Shown piece by piece: positions 24,887 through 37,708 of a stretch of 64,000 nt of DNA. Position 1 is the stretch's first letter; every line of letters starts with the position of its first letter. The stretch lies in contig JAVTVJ010000011.1 in assembly GCA_034509425.1 (NCBI GenBank), positions 8,384,001 through 8,448,000 of the forward strand, in the 5' to 3' direction. The notes beneath the pieces were generated by a model. It saw only the letters and a program-made list of their open reading frames with translations, ran no database searches and was not told the DNA's origin. This DNA comes from Eopsaltria australis. Its lineage: Eukaryota; Chordata; Aves; Passeriformes; Petroicidae. A program made the position numbers and the translations under genes.

Positions 24887-25989
24887 GGTGTTATTAAACC
24901 TTCATGTCATAAATTGCTAAGTCTGATGCCCTCCAAACACTAAAACTATTTAAAGAATGCTGCTGGGTTTAGTTTAGCAGCCATACCCTTTACTGACAAA
25001 CTAGATTGTTTAACCTGTGTGGCAAAACCCAGACACCTGATGTTTCCAGTAATGTATTTGCTTTTCAGTCTTTATATGACCTTGAGCCAATCATTTAATC
25101 AGAAATATGCCAATTCTGGCATTTCTATTCTTTATTACTTTGGGAAGGCAAACTGAAACTAGCATGAGTTAAAGGCAGGTAAGCCCAAAAGAATCACCTA
25201 AATAATTATTGACTTTGCTTCTTAGTACAGATCTCCATAAACATTGTCTTCCCTGTGATTAATTTCTCTGTTTGTCAGCGATTCTGTCACATTTGCAACA
25301 CCAGAGAAGCCATTCACTCAGATCTATAAGAATTATTGCAAGGACTCATTCATCACTTAGTTTTGCAAATTCTGCAGGTAGCTTTTTTTCACCTCCCTTA
25401 CCCCCTCCCTGTTCCACTTCCGATTTTATGTAGCTTGTGCTGAGCCTGCAAATTCCCTCCAAGCTCAAGGAGTCCTAATGGAGGCATTTCACTGCTTGGG
25501 CATCCATCCTGCTGTATCACCACAACTGCTCTGGAGACACAGTGATTGTGTGCTGCTCCTGCAGTCCTGAAGGCAGGCTGGCCTGGGAGACCCACAAAGC
25601 TGCAGTTTTTATGAGGCTGTTAGTGGATTTTCTGGCTGACATTAGAAAAGAAAATCAGAGAAGTGCTCTAGTTGTGTCTGCAAAATCATATGGATGACAT
25701 CTCAGACTGAACGAGAAAGAAAAGAGTGTGGGGGTGGACATGTGGTTGCCTGGGAGTCCAGGCAGAATGACTACTGCCAAAACATCAAATTAGCATCTCT
25801 GTGCATTAATTTGGCACCATCTCTCCAAAATGTCATCAAATCACTCAGCATGAATTGACAAAAAACCCCATACTTTCCAGTCACTTAGAAGCACACAAAT
25901 CAAAATTACTGTTTGTGAAAACTCACAAGGGAAAGAGGAGAATGAGATGGAAAACACATAAACCAGAAATAAAACCTTCTCATTAAAAT
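24887..25989. other. Unique non-coding DNA
   Basis: No recognised repeat or gene. A slightly GC-richer patch at 25.4-25.6 kb yields a 65-codon minus frame with no domain. Confidence 0.6.
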
Positions 25990-26017
25990 AATTAATTAAT
26001 TAATTAATTAATTAAAA
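25990..26017. repeat. (AATT)n microsatellite
   Basis: Seven tandem AATT units, uninterrupted. The self-complementary unit makes the whole tract palindromic. Confidence 0.95.
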
Positions 26018-29000
26018 GCCCCTCCTTATTCGGAATTTTTTCATCATGGATTCAAAGCTGTAATTATTTCTTCAAAGTTGGCCTGTGGCTATCAGTCATA
26101 GGGAAGAGGCACCACTCCACAATCAACATCACTGGTTTCTATTACAGGGTATCTGATATAAAGATATATTTCCATACTATTAGTAGAAAAATTATCACAA
26201 GAACATGAGTAATAAATGCATTAAGACCACTAAAAGTTGTCTATGAATAGTCAGAGCAGAAAGAAAAGGCTATACGTGCTGAGGAAATAATTTCTTGCAA
26301 GTTACACACTGAACTCAAGTAATTTATTTTTCTAAGAGCTTTGAAGTGCTGTACTAATGTTTAACTATATTAGTTTTCGTGTTACCCCTCCTTTGACTTA
26401 ATTATTTCACAGCCATAAGCACAAAAACTCTAATAATTAAAAATAAATTCTTAATCTGAATTTTCTGCTCTAAGAAATATCTGGTAATCCCACAACTTCC
26501 TATTTCATTATCCAAAATATTTTTTAAAATGTTTCTTTTCAATTTCCTTTCATTATCGCACTCCTTTTTTTCAGTCTGGTAGCCACTACAGTGTCCAACA
26601 CTCTCAAAAGTTTAAAGTGTGAGAAACCTTTATTGTAGCACTCAGATCAACATGCAGTAGATGAAGAAAGGGGAAAGTGTTGTTTAAAATTGACAAAAAT
26701 TTCTTTGTGCATAAAAAAAGGACAAAAAACATCCAAATCATAATCTTGAACAAGTATGTTTCCTATTCCCTATACTGTATGAGCATCATGGGATATGACT
26801 GACAGTCTGCATTATAAACTATTCACAGCAGAAAAGCAAATTGTATTAAAAAGTTAATAATTAATTTGGATTTGGCCTTGAGAAATACTGAGACCCTTCC
26901 ATAGTTGCAATTGTTTGCCTGGGCCCATAATCTCTCTGAAGGGGATCTCTCTCTGGTCCAGGCAACAAATTTTTAAGGTATCCCACTTACCAGATTAGAT
27001 CACTTTATATTAATTAAATTTGTTAATTAAAGTTGAAACATCTTATGAGTCTTGAAATATCCAGAGAAAGGTTCTATGAGTTGCTACACATATGCTGTAA
27101 ATAAGGCCAGGCAACAGGGAAAATTGTTGCCCAGTTCAAACTAAAGTGAATCTAAATATGGTCATCATGAAAAGCCTAACAGTCTCAGGGAGTTTGAGGG
27201 ATAGATGCATTGGTTTAGAATTTTGTGCTGTTTCATTAACTGAAAAATAAAATCCTAATTTTGAAGTTGCAAAAGTAATGGAAGTTTATAATATTTTGAT
27301 CCTTAGCTGACACTATATGTAACTGAAATTTTCTCATAGGAAAATAAATTTCATTAGAAACAAGAAAACTTGTTTTCCTTGAGAAGTATCCACATTAGCA
27401 AAGAATTTTTAAAAACTTTTTTTCAATTCTCACATAGTTTCATTTCTCTATGAATCTTAATTTGTTTGTTTTGAGCCTCAGAAATAAGACCGAGGAAAAT
27501 TAAAGAAAAAAAGAAAGGAGGGATTATGGTAATAGAAAAATAAAACATTTCCAAATCACTGTCACAACACTTCTAATACTCTGTATCTTACATGGGAAAG
27601 ATTATTGTAGGAGTTTACATTAACAGGTTACTTTTAACCCAGACTTTTTACTTTTGAGTGAAAACATAAATGAGTGTCTCCAAGCCACCCCAGGAAGATG
27701 ATAATCATAGTCATCTTCAGACTCTTAATAATACTTTAAAATACTGTTATGGGCGGAGTCATGTCAATCAAGTTCAAATAACTAAAAGGCTTCAAAATCC
27801 AAGCCTCTCTATAATGGCAATGTACTCTTCTTAATCAAAAAGAAGAAAAAATATTCAGGCAACTGAACCAGAAATAAAACAAATAAAGCACAAATACTAT
27901 TTAAAAATCAAGTGTAGTTTGGCATACAGCAATGTAAACTAAAACACGCTGCACTGAAAGAACATTGTTTTCCACACCAGTGAAATTTTTCTTGTTTCTT
28001 AGATGATGTGCACTGAAAAGCACATTCAAATTCCGGAGCTGTATTTGTTTTGGAATACGCAGACTAATAAGGCAGCAGTGCATTTAGTGGCCTACCCAGA
28101 GCAATGCTTGTGTCAGTGGGTAACTAAAGGAACTCCTGGCCTCATTTCTCTCTATAACTCTCAAAATCAGTCCAGAAAGCCAATTTTTATTGGTACAACT
28201 TCAATCGAAGTAAATAAGATAGATGTAAGTATAAAAGGCTAGTGAAAGGCATAGTGTGATTTAAATCCCCACAGAAGTCAGGGTATGGAAGCCTGAATGC
28301 ATTCAAAACTTGCTGCAAGCAATCTTTGAGTATGCTGGAGGAGAGGGAAAGCCGGAATGGTGAGGGACACATTTCACCAGTGAAAATACGAAGAGGTGGC
28401 TTTGAATTCCAGGACCTACATTCTGTGACAGTACTGTGGAAGATTAGTGGCATGAGAGAACCTCTAATGAACTACAAATTTAGGATAGAGTGAATCGGGA
28501 TGTTTGGAGGACTCTGTTCAAATCAAGATCAAATTAAAAGGCAAGAATATATTTTTTTTGCCAATCAGGTAGGGATCAGGTCAGGGCTAAAGTTCAGTCA
28601 AGAATCAAGAAAACAAAGCTGGGGCCCATACAAGCTCTTTGGGTGAGATTTCTGACACTATTTAAAACTCACATTCCAGAACTGATGTCCATCTTTCTGG
28701 ATTTGAATCTGAATTAGAAAGAAAAGCAATTTCTAAATTAATTTTTTATTATAGAAAGGAATGACTCAACAAACTTGTATCAGTGCACTTAGACTATATT
28801 AAATCCTCTGAGGATATGGTTCAGGGAGAAATCAGCCCTTTAACATGCAAAGATCAAGCTTGAAGTCACAAACAGGATGTTCACAAAAAGCAACACCTAA
28901 TTAATTACATCAGAGTATTTCATGGACCTATATACTTTTCCACTGGCCACAGTTCAAAATGGAGAACTGATGTAGAGATGATTATTATGAAGTAAAGAAT

Positions 29001-31861
29001 ATGAAACCTTCATTGGCAGTAGACTAGTGAAAGGACAATAATTCATTTTTTGAGCAACCTGGAAAAGTTTGTCTCTATTCTGCACACATTTTGTTTATGT
29101 TACAAGACAGTTACAGTTGAGGGAACCTTTATGAATTTGTCTTGAAAGTGGATGGTTTTTCTGAGTGCCTGCAGGAGACAGCTCAGTATGATAAATCTGG
29201 TTCAATATTGTTGATCTTTAAAGGTACTGTGGCTGCTATTCTCACATGAGACGTTTAAGAGGTGCTTTAGAAAAGTGAAATTATCAAAATGCTCATTTCC
29301 TGGTTAGTTTTGCGCCACTGCACAGCTGTGCTCAATTAGGCAGACATTTGAAAAACAGCAGGGAAAAAATAAAAACCACCCAAAAAACAAACACCAAAAA
29401 AACCCAATGCATTTTTCTAGCCATTTCGTTCCTAATTTACACAAGTAAAAGCCTAGAACAAATCATATCAGAAAACAGAATACATCAACCTCCCTCCACA
29501 GTTAAATGTATTTTTTGAGAGAAAATTTGTTTGGTTTTTTTTTCCAATTCCTCATGTCATTATTTTCTAAACACAAAGAACCATAATGAAATTGGATAAC
29601 AAAAATTCTTGTCCTCTAGTAACATTGAAAGGACACAGTCAAATTCCAGATCTATTATTCTGGACAGAAAGTCTAAGTTTCATGATCCCCACCTTAAGTT
29701 TTTCACAGTCTGCAACAGATTCATAATAGATGATGAGAGGGATAGAAAAATGAGACAGTATTTCTGTTAGACAACCTGTTCTGAAAGACTTTTGGATATC
29801 AGCCTTAAGTTTTATTTGCTCTGGTCTCAGCACTTAGATCTCTCTTCAACTCCTATTGATTTCTTCTGGCTTTTGTGTATCTAGATCTATCTATTCTGAA
29901 CAAAATGAAAAAGCAGAAGAAAAACATAGTCAGACAAATAGAAGGAGAGAAGAAAAAATAGTTGGAAAAAAGTTCTTAGTGAACACAGAAAAAAAAAATC
30001 TCAAAACATTTTTAGAGCTTAGGACTGCTTAAACACTTCCACTTTGTGCAGGTATTACCAGTCTGGGAACTCAAGAGTTGGTCTTATTTTCCCTGTGAGA
30101 AATATGAATGTATCTTTTCCTATCATCTCATTTATTTTATGGGATTGCAAGCTAACTTCTAGGAATGGTGTTCCAGTTAGAAGTGTTTTACTATACAATA
30201 ATACATATAATTTTGGGTTGTGACTTTTTGTCACAAGAGACGTATATATTTGAAAAGTGAAAGGGCAGTTTTTTGTACGCTCCAGTTCTGAGCTAGAATT
30301 ACTTGACACCCTGCTCAAAGGCAGCAAAATCAGAAAGGTATTACCTTGCTTGGAGTAAAAAGCAAAGCGAAATGGGATTGGTCTGCTACTTCACGTGGTG
30401 GTCTTCACATCCTGGTGCTGGCACTTTTTTCATGCTGCTTTTAAGAAGTGAACAGGAAAGAAACTGTCTCATGAGATATAGAGATACAAACTCTGGGTTG
30501 CCTGAAGTCACGTAATAATCATACTACATCTCTGTAATGCCAAATATCTGTCAGACTTTATAAAACATTGCAGTCAGTCTGTTCTAATTCCAGTCCTGGT
30601 GTTTGCTGATGATTCATTCCCAAAGTTAACAGAGAGCGGAGAAACAGCAGTTCCTGTGGAGGAGAAGTCTACCCTCCCTTTCTAATAGGAAGGGGGAGCA
30701 CATTTTTAGTAGACTGTTGTTTTCTTCCAAACTGAAACCTGTCACAGACAATGCCAGTTTCAATGAGATGGAACCATGTGTAGAAGAAAGGAGATGCAGG
30801 CTCAGCTCCACCCATTTTGCCTAATTTGGTGACGACATTTGTTAGTTTCAGATAATACGCAAGGACGATCAAGCAGAAAGAAAAATAAATGTTGTTCTGG
30901 TCAGTTATGCTGCACACTGACAACATGGAGGATAAAAAACTTCTTTCCACAGAAGTAGTCTTTCTCATCAGATAGTTGGATATTTGATAAAAGAAGGAGG
31001 AAGCTTGTATGTTGATCTACTTCCACACAGCAGTCACAAAATGCTGGCTCTTGCAGAGATCTCATTTTGAATCAGAAGACATAACTGAGAGTTTTCAAAT
31101 CCCGTTAGGTTTATATATAGTTTGTCTACTACATCAGTTTGAAGAAATGATTGAAAAAATTGAACCCTGAAAAGTGGCAGAAGATGGAAAACAGAACAAC
31201 AAAAAATGCACCTCATCAAGGTATCGGAGATGACTACATCCTTGTACTAACTGACCTTTTCTTACATAAATATCTCCTAAAATGACTCAAATAACCAAAT
31301 CAGGAACATAAGATCCATCAATGTGTTAACAAATGTTGATGTTTCACATTACCCTTATTACTAGTCCTCCCTTTCCCCCATCCACCTTCTGTTTTTCATG
31401 TCACTTCAAAAATCTAGTGTCAGGCTTCATAAATTACATCTTTTTAACTAAAATAAGTGCAGCTGAAGAGGGTGTATTTGTCTGCTAAAGTGGCACAAGA
31501 GGCATCTCTGTTAACAAGATCGCTAATCTAGCAGTGGGGTTCTCCAACCATGTTCAGTACAGAAAGCTGACCAAAGCCTAGTTAGAAGGGATGCATGGAC
31601 TGCAGTCAGGGAAAGGCTTCATGAGCAACAGGAGGCAGCAGGTTGTCATACTTCCACCATGAAAACAGCTGCCCTGGGAACTCCCATGACTACTTGTAGC
31701 CATACAGCACAGGAAAAGAATAAGAAGAATGAGAAGTCCATGTACAGCTGCAGATCGATGAGTTCATTTGGATGGAACAGGTGTGGTGGGGTAACCTGTG
31801 CCACAGGAGTGCTGCAGTGAATAAGCAGGAGCTCTTCAGAAAGGAGGAAAAGATGCATTTT
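26018..31861. other. Unique AT-rich DNA, no gene seen
   Basis: Nearly 6 kb with only short chance frames (longest minus 30669-30968, 99 codons, no domain). An A/C-rich low-complexity patch lies at 29366-29406. A palindromic E-box CACAGCTGTG at 29321-29330 is noted under findings. The part from about 31.56 kb to 31.86 kb may hold further decayed CR1 sequence joined to the next feature, but I cannot align it by eye. Confidence 0.6.
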
Positions 31862-32217
31862 GAGCAATGAAGCTGGTTGAATTCAAGGAGATTTTTTTGG
31901 GAACCTAGGGGAGACAAGACACCAGGTTATGGGCAAGGATTAGAGGACAGACCAACACAGGTGACATCAATACTGACTTGATGAAACACAACAAAGCTGC
32001 TGATAGGAAAACTCTGATTAGACATAAGGACATTATTTTTCACCATAAGGGATAAAATATTACAATAGTTTCCCTGAGAGGATGTGGCATCTTCTTCCCT
32101 AGAAATATTCAGAATTAAACTGATCAAGGCCATTAACAGCCTGCTCCAAGCTGTCATCTCTTTGAGAGGGGACTAGACCAGATGATATCCAGCAGTAGCT
32201 TCCCATCCAAATTATTA
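31862..32217 (+). mobile_element. Old CR1 LINE fragment, 3' part
   Basis: This is a plus-oriented and strongly diverged CR1 3' region. Recognisable steps are CATAAGGACATTATTTTTCACC (about 32024, the block before the stop of the second reading frame), TTTCCCTGAGAGGATGTGGC (32070), CTAGAAATATTCAGAATTAA (32099), GCCTGCTCCAAGCTGTCATC (32139) and GGACTAGACCAGATGATATC (32169). CCATCCAAATTATT closes the unit at 32217, and the ATTCTATG tail is lost. It is clearly older than the 15.75-18.0 kb copy. The 5' limit is uncertain. Confidence 0.75.
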
Positions 32218-35200
32218 GTTTATTTTATGAATTAGTGCAGATATATGCATGGCATCAGTGGGAAATGAAATAGTTAAATACTTGTCATAGTTCTTCCTTT
32301 GGTGTCTTTCTTATTTGTTACTCTGGATCATGATGTGTTGATTCTGACGTATTCACCTCTCCCAGCAAGAAATCTGCAATTTGCTTAATCTTATTCCAAG
32401 TGCCTGATTACAAGCCTTAATCACTCAGCAGGCCTGACCATAATTAGTATCTGAGGATCTTTCCTTTGAGAATTGTGAGAAATGGCAGATTCAGCAATCT
32501 AAAAAATATCTTTGAAACAAAATATGGTTGAAGCTTAATGATAGGAAGAAGGTAGAGCAAAAGATAGCTTTATAAAACCACTACTACGTACAGATGATAT
32601 TCAGGTAATGAGATGTGAACATCCACATTGTTTATGTCTGAGATAATGTACCCAGGAACTTTTTATTATTAGCACATAGTTTCAAATAAAAGGACAAATC
32701 GAGGATTAATGATATTTATTTTAATCTGAAACTGCCTGTAACTCTTCATTGGTTATGTGGAAAGAAATGCAGCCAAGGGCAACTACTTTACCTACAGATA
32801 CTGACACTGTAAATGTCTACATTACATTAAATAATTTCTAAGTTTCAGTTCTTGCTTATCTCTGAGTCTGGGTTCCAGTCTACATCCACAAACTTGCACT
32901 TTAGACTTTTTTTCCTGAAGGCTTCTCCTCTTATTTTAATCCAAATTTTCTGTTCTCTGCTCTGTTTCCTGATCCTGGCTAAACCAAGTGAGTCAGCCCA
33001 CAAGAATGTCACAAGTTCATGTACAGACTGATGGAACTGCAATATTCTGAAGTGTTTCTAAGAAATGAATATCAGGATTGTAATATACACTGTTTACAGA
33101 GCCAATTTCCTGACAAACATGCTCTGTAGATGCATGAAATAAACACCACAACAATCCTGTTAAGCCACAGCATTCATAAAATATTTACATACAGCTTTGA
33201 ATTTGTCACAATGCTTTAAATATTTAAAGCAGTATCACTGGTAACTTGGAACCATTGCAGTACTTCGCACCAAGACTTCTCATTTCAAACTTTCTGCAGA
33301 CACTGCCAGATGTTTTCAGCAACTTTTGACAAGTTTCTTCACAATTGTTACAGCTAGTAAGAGTGCATTTTCTTCCATTAAACAGAAGTTAAAACCAAGA
33401 CTTCTGAAAAAAGGGTCTGCAAGAATCAATCTTCTATGAGAAGCTGTAAAAGAGTGCTGTTTATTCAGCTCATTTTACATGAAACATCTAGTGGTGTTGC
33501 AATACAATTTTTAACAAATTTTATGCATGCTCCCCACAGAAAGTGAATGAAGGGAGGATGCCAAAAAGGTTCAGACAAGCTTGAGAAAGAGCACATGGAG
33601 ATATCTGTTTATGACTTTGAAACATTATTATCTTCTGGAACATTGGACAATGCAGTAAATAGAAATTATGTAGCAGGGATAGGTGTGGGAAAAAGAGTAC
33701 AGTTGAGAAACAATACTACATTCTAATCCTATTTCATTCTTAATTCTCATTTTATGAGATCTAGCTTTGATATTCTGTTCATCTACCAAAGTTTTTCAAC
33801 ATTCATTATTTTGTGGGGGGCGGAGGGAGGGGGCAAGTTAATCCATTTAACTAGTTACTTAGGGATAATTGCAGAGAGGTGAAATTCTGTTGTTTTCACT
33901 AAGTATTCAAAGACATGTAAGTGCAGAGGGAAAAGAAATTATGTGGAAGTTCCTCAAAAATGTCATATTTCTGTCAGTGTACGATGTAAAAATCCCACGT
34001 AAAATAAGCCACAACCACTTCAAGAATTTATTCCGGGTTTTTCTGCAGTTTTTCTCAACAAATGTTCTATTTCTAATAGGAGGTCTGTATAACACAATGA
34101 TACAACATAACCTGTTGGGTGAAGAACTGTAGAGAACAGCTGTGTTCTCTGTCATTTGTACTCAAAGATCTTTAAAGAAAACAAAACATGAAAACACAGT
34201 AAGTCCCTTTCTCTTTGTGTTTTATCTCTGCTCTATCTCTGCAAACGCATCAGTCACTATCATTTTCTTGTCTCTTTTCCATTTTTTCACCCCTGGAAGA
34301 TCTAACCAAAGTTCATTTCCAGGAGTTTGGCAACCTACCCAGAAACCTGTTTATTACCTTTAAAGTCTTTGATCAGACCCAGCAGTTCATATTGCCTCTT
34401 TTTAACACAAGTACTTGTAGTGATGACAGCTCCCAGTCAGAGCCAAGACCTGTAAATCACTGAAGGATTTTGTTTAAATACAACCATTTATTTTTCTTGG
34501 CCTGTTACTTGTTGCTTATGTTCAGAAAGAGTCAGAATATAGAGGGTAACACCCAACAAAATAATTAATTTTAATGCGCGTAAGTCTATTGATATAAAGC
34601 CTCTTATTTTCCACAAGCAAAAGAGGTTGTACAAAAAAAAATTAATTTGGAAAGCCTTCCCTCATTATATTGGTGTTTTATATTTGGAAAAGGAAAGCAT
34701 AACATGGCACAACATTTTCAGTGGGGGACCTTAGTATAAATTGAGTCTGAAGAGTTATCTATAACCTTTATTCCCTTTACTCTCTGGTCTTCATTTACAA
34801 GTGATACATCTGTTGTATAGCTGGAACATTGATTAATGCACTAACACAATGTACCTCGTATACTTTAGAAAAATGGGTTTCATTGGAAGAAAAGAACTCT
34901 TTAAAGGCAAATCATGTCATTTGTGACAAAATCTCTGAGAAAGGGTGGCAGCTGATGGTTACAGTCTGCTCTTCCACTGGGTGTTATTATTACTGTTCCG
35001 ATGTCGAGTGCAGAACTGCCCTCAACAACTCTCACTTCAAATGCAGAGACATCTACAGAGGCTTGAGCTTTGCACTAGATTTTTTAACCAAAAAAAGGAA
35101 GAAAGAAAACTCCACTCTGCTATTGTAAGACTCCATTTTATTTACTCAGACTATGCTTTCAATTGAGCACACAGGCACTCAACTTACTTTTCCCACCAGC

Positions 35201-37487
35201 TAAGAAAAGAAGGGCACTTTCAGGAAGAATAGAAATTCCCTGTTTATGGTACTTTTGAAGCCTTCCACTTGTGGCTAACAGCAAGCACATGCAGTAATAA
35301 AAGGACTCCTAAATGGAATCTTAGCTGCTGTATTGTTTTTCTCATCAAATCAAATTGCAATGACTTTGAGTAGTACGATTCATGAAGCATTCAAAGATGA
35401 ACACTCAGGGACAAACACACAGCTCTTAAAAATGTGTGGAAACATATATAGAAAGCAGTCTAAAATATTGCAGAGCCAAATTCCATCACAGTCAATGTGG
35501 ACTGTTCTGTTTCATTTTGATTGCTTTTGCATCAGGCTCTTTAGTCAGCTTTGAACTGCAGTATTTCCTCTCTTCATCTCTCACTCCCATGATAAAACGC
35601 AACAATGGTTAAAAAGATGGTTTCAAGTGCACAGTATTCATACATTCAGCATTTAACTTTCTTATAATTAAAATGAAACAAAATTATCCAGAACCTAAGT
35701 AAAATTAGATGTCTTATTACTCAAAAAAACCCACCCAAAAGAAGTATTTCAACATGCAAACAAATCTGTCTTTGGAAAAAAAAGCAATTATATGTGAAAG
35801 CCACCCATCAAATAGGTTGGTTAAGTTTTCGTAAGAATTTACACAAAGAAACTGGTAAAATGCTTCTCAGTCTTGATGCAGTGGAGTAATAGCAGCATCC
35901 AGCAGCAGTGCATCAGCTGGTTCTTGCAGGAAAGAAAGTCCTTGTGGACTTGTATAGCATGCTACAGAATTGACAAGGCTACAAGACTGCTTGTTTAGTT
36001 TTCCAGTCCAACACAGGTCATTGCTGGAGGCATGGTATAATACCAGACCAGCTGCTTTAGAGAAGTGATTTGTAATGACAAAGTTTTCACTCTTGCTGAA
36101 GAGTCAGATTTTAGAGCAGACAGTCTACCTTGTATAAGCATCTCATAAAAAATCATGGCCCTCTTTTTCTGTCATGGCAAATGACAGGTGAATCTTCTTT
36201 ATGTCTCTTCTCTTGCTCATATTCCCTGTGACTTTGATATAAGACTGTTGTTTTGTTGTGGTGCTGTTTTTAACATACACCTCAGTTTACTATGCAGATG
36301 GCACATTGATTTAGTGCCAAGATTTTTTATATGTGTATTTCTATTTATGTCTATATACACACTGTAATTGACATCACAAATGAATTAGAAAAAGGAGGGA
36401 TATGTTATATCTTTCAAAATGCAAAGTAGATTTTTCTGCCTTGAAGTGGGTAATCTAAATCATAAAGTCATTCTGATCCAGAGATTAATTCTAATTAGGA
36501 TCCAGAGTAGAGTGACAAAAAGTATCAATAAATGACTCTGCTTCTTGTAGCAGTTTGTTTTAGCTTGGAAAAAACTGCTTGGTTTGCACTAGAGCTTCAT
36601 TATATAATGTAGGATAGGAAAGAAAACAGTCACAGGCAAAGCAACTAAATAATTGTCACAACTAAAGGATGACTCAAAAATCTTGTCCTTTCAAGAAGGA
36701 TGATTTCAGTGGAGAATCATTATTTTAATTCTTACAAAATGCCTGTGAATATGGCTGGCTATGGAATGTCTATTCACCTTCAAGCACTGAAGCAGGAATT
36801 GTTGTACTCAAACACCACACTCTCTTAATGTGGACAGTGAGAAAATCCAAACCACCTCTGAGTTATTTTTCAAAATTCCCCATTACTTTTTAACCAGAAA
36901 GTGGCAGTGTGTTTGATACAGTTAATTTTTGAACTATGATGTCCCAGTTGTCCTTGAGTGATATGCAAATAAGAGCACCATTATCCACAGACTTAACATA
37001 CATCCACAAGTTACCACCCTGCAAGCAAAAATGCACAGGATGATGAAAACAAGTTGTGACTGTACAAAGAACTTCTTTAGGTACTTTTTTCAAAAGGAAT
37101 TTATCACAATACTGGAAATTTAAAAAAAAAGAAAAAGGTACAAACACCTGCTATAGTATCTAATTCAATCCTCAGGTAAACTAATTAAGCTCTCAAACCT
37201 CAAATTTCCTAATGGACTCCTGGGCTTCTCAGAAAAGTCTGAAATAGCTTTAGTTAACATATAGAGCTGTCTTTTTTCTGGATACAGTACGAAAACTAAG
37301 ATTTTAAGTGACTTAGAATATTGTATTCCACTGCTCATTTTTGTAACATTTTTAATACTATGTGACCTACAGTGCAACCTCTATCTTGTCACAGCTTCAG
37401 CAAAACAGAAACTGCCTGTTCTTTTACTCAGCTGTGCTCTGAGTTAGGAAGCTTATTCAACACAAAGTCATTATTTCTGTCTTACAG
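32218..37487. other. Unique AT-rich DNA with one G-rich run
   Basis: No repeat family or gene is recognised. The 34829-35128 plus frame (99 codons) has several cysteines but no domain I know. A G-rich run lies at 33815-33833, and an A/C-rich patch at 35723-35738. Confidence 0.6.
33815..33833 (+). repeat. G-rich run (GGGGGGCGGAGGGAGGGGG)
   Basis: Nineteen bases with one C and two A in otherwise AT-rich surroundings. It has three runs of three or more G plus one GG, so only a bulged or two-layer G-quadruplex could form. No CpG island or gene start adjoins. Confidence 0.7.
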
Positions 37488-37708
37488 ATTTCTTCCCTCT
37501 GGTTTTGACAAAAAATCCAATAGAACCAGCAAAAGATATAAAAGTGGATTCAGAGATTTTCCATGGGCTGAATCAGTCAGCAATTAAAGAAATGTCTTGC
37601 AAAGCCTATGTCTGCCCAGGAGATGCAAAAGCCATCAATTCTCCTTTGCCTACACGTGGATCAAGGCTGCTGCACACAAGATCTTGGAGCACCAGAACAT
37701 TGTCCTGA
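37488..37708 (+). other. Unconfirmed candidate exon or chance open segment
   Basis: A good 3' splice-site-like sequence (pyrimidine-rich TTATTTCTGTCTTACAG ending at 37487) is followed by a frame that stays open for 73 codons to a TGA at 37706-37708. It begins FFPLVLTKNPIEPAKD and includes CKAYVCPGDAKAIN. There is no ATG upstream in frame within the segment, and no good donor, so it would have to be a terminal exon. I recognise no family. The acceptor match and length can both arise by chance in 64 kb, and no partner exon is identified. Confidence 0.15.
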
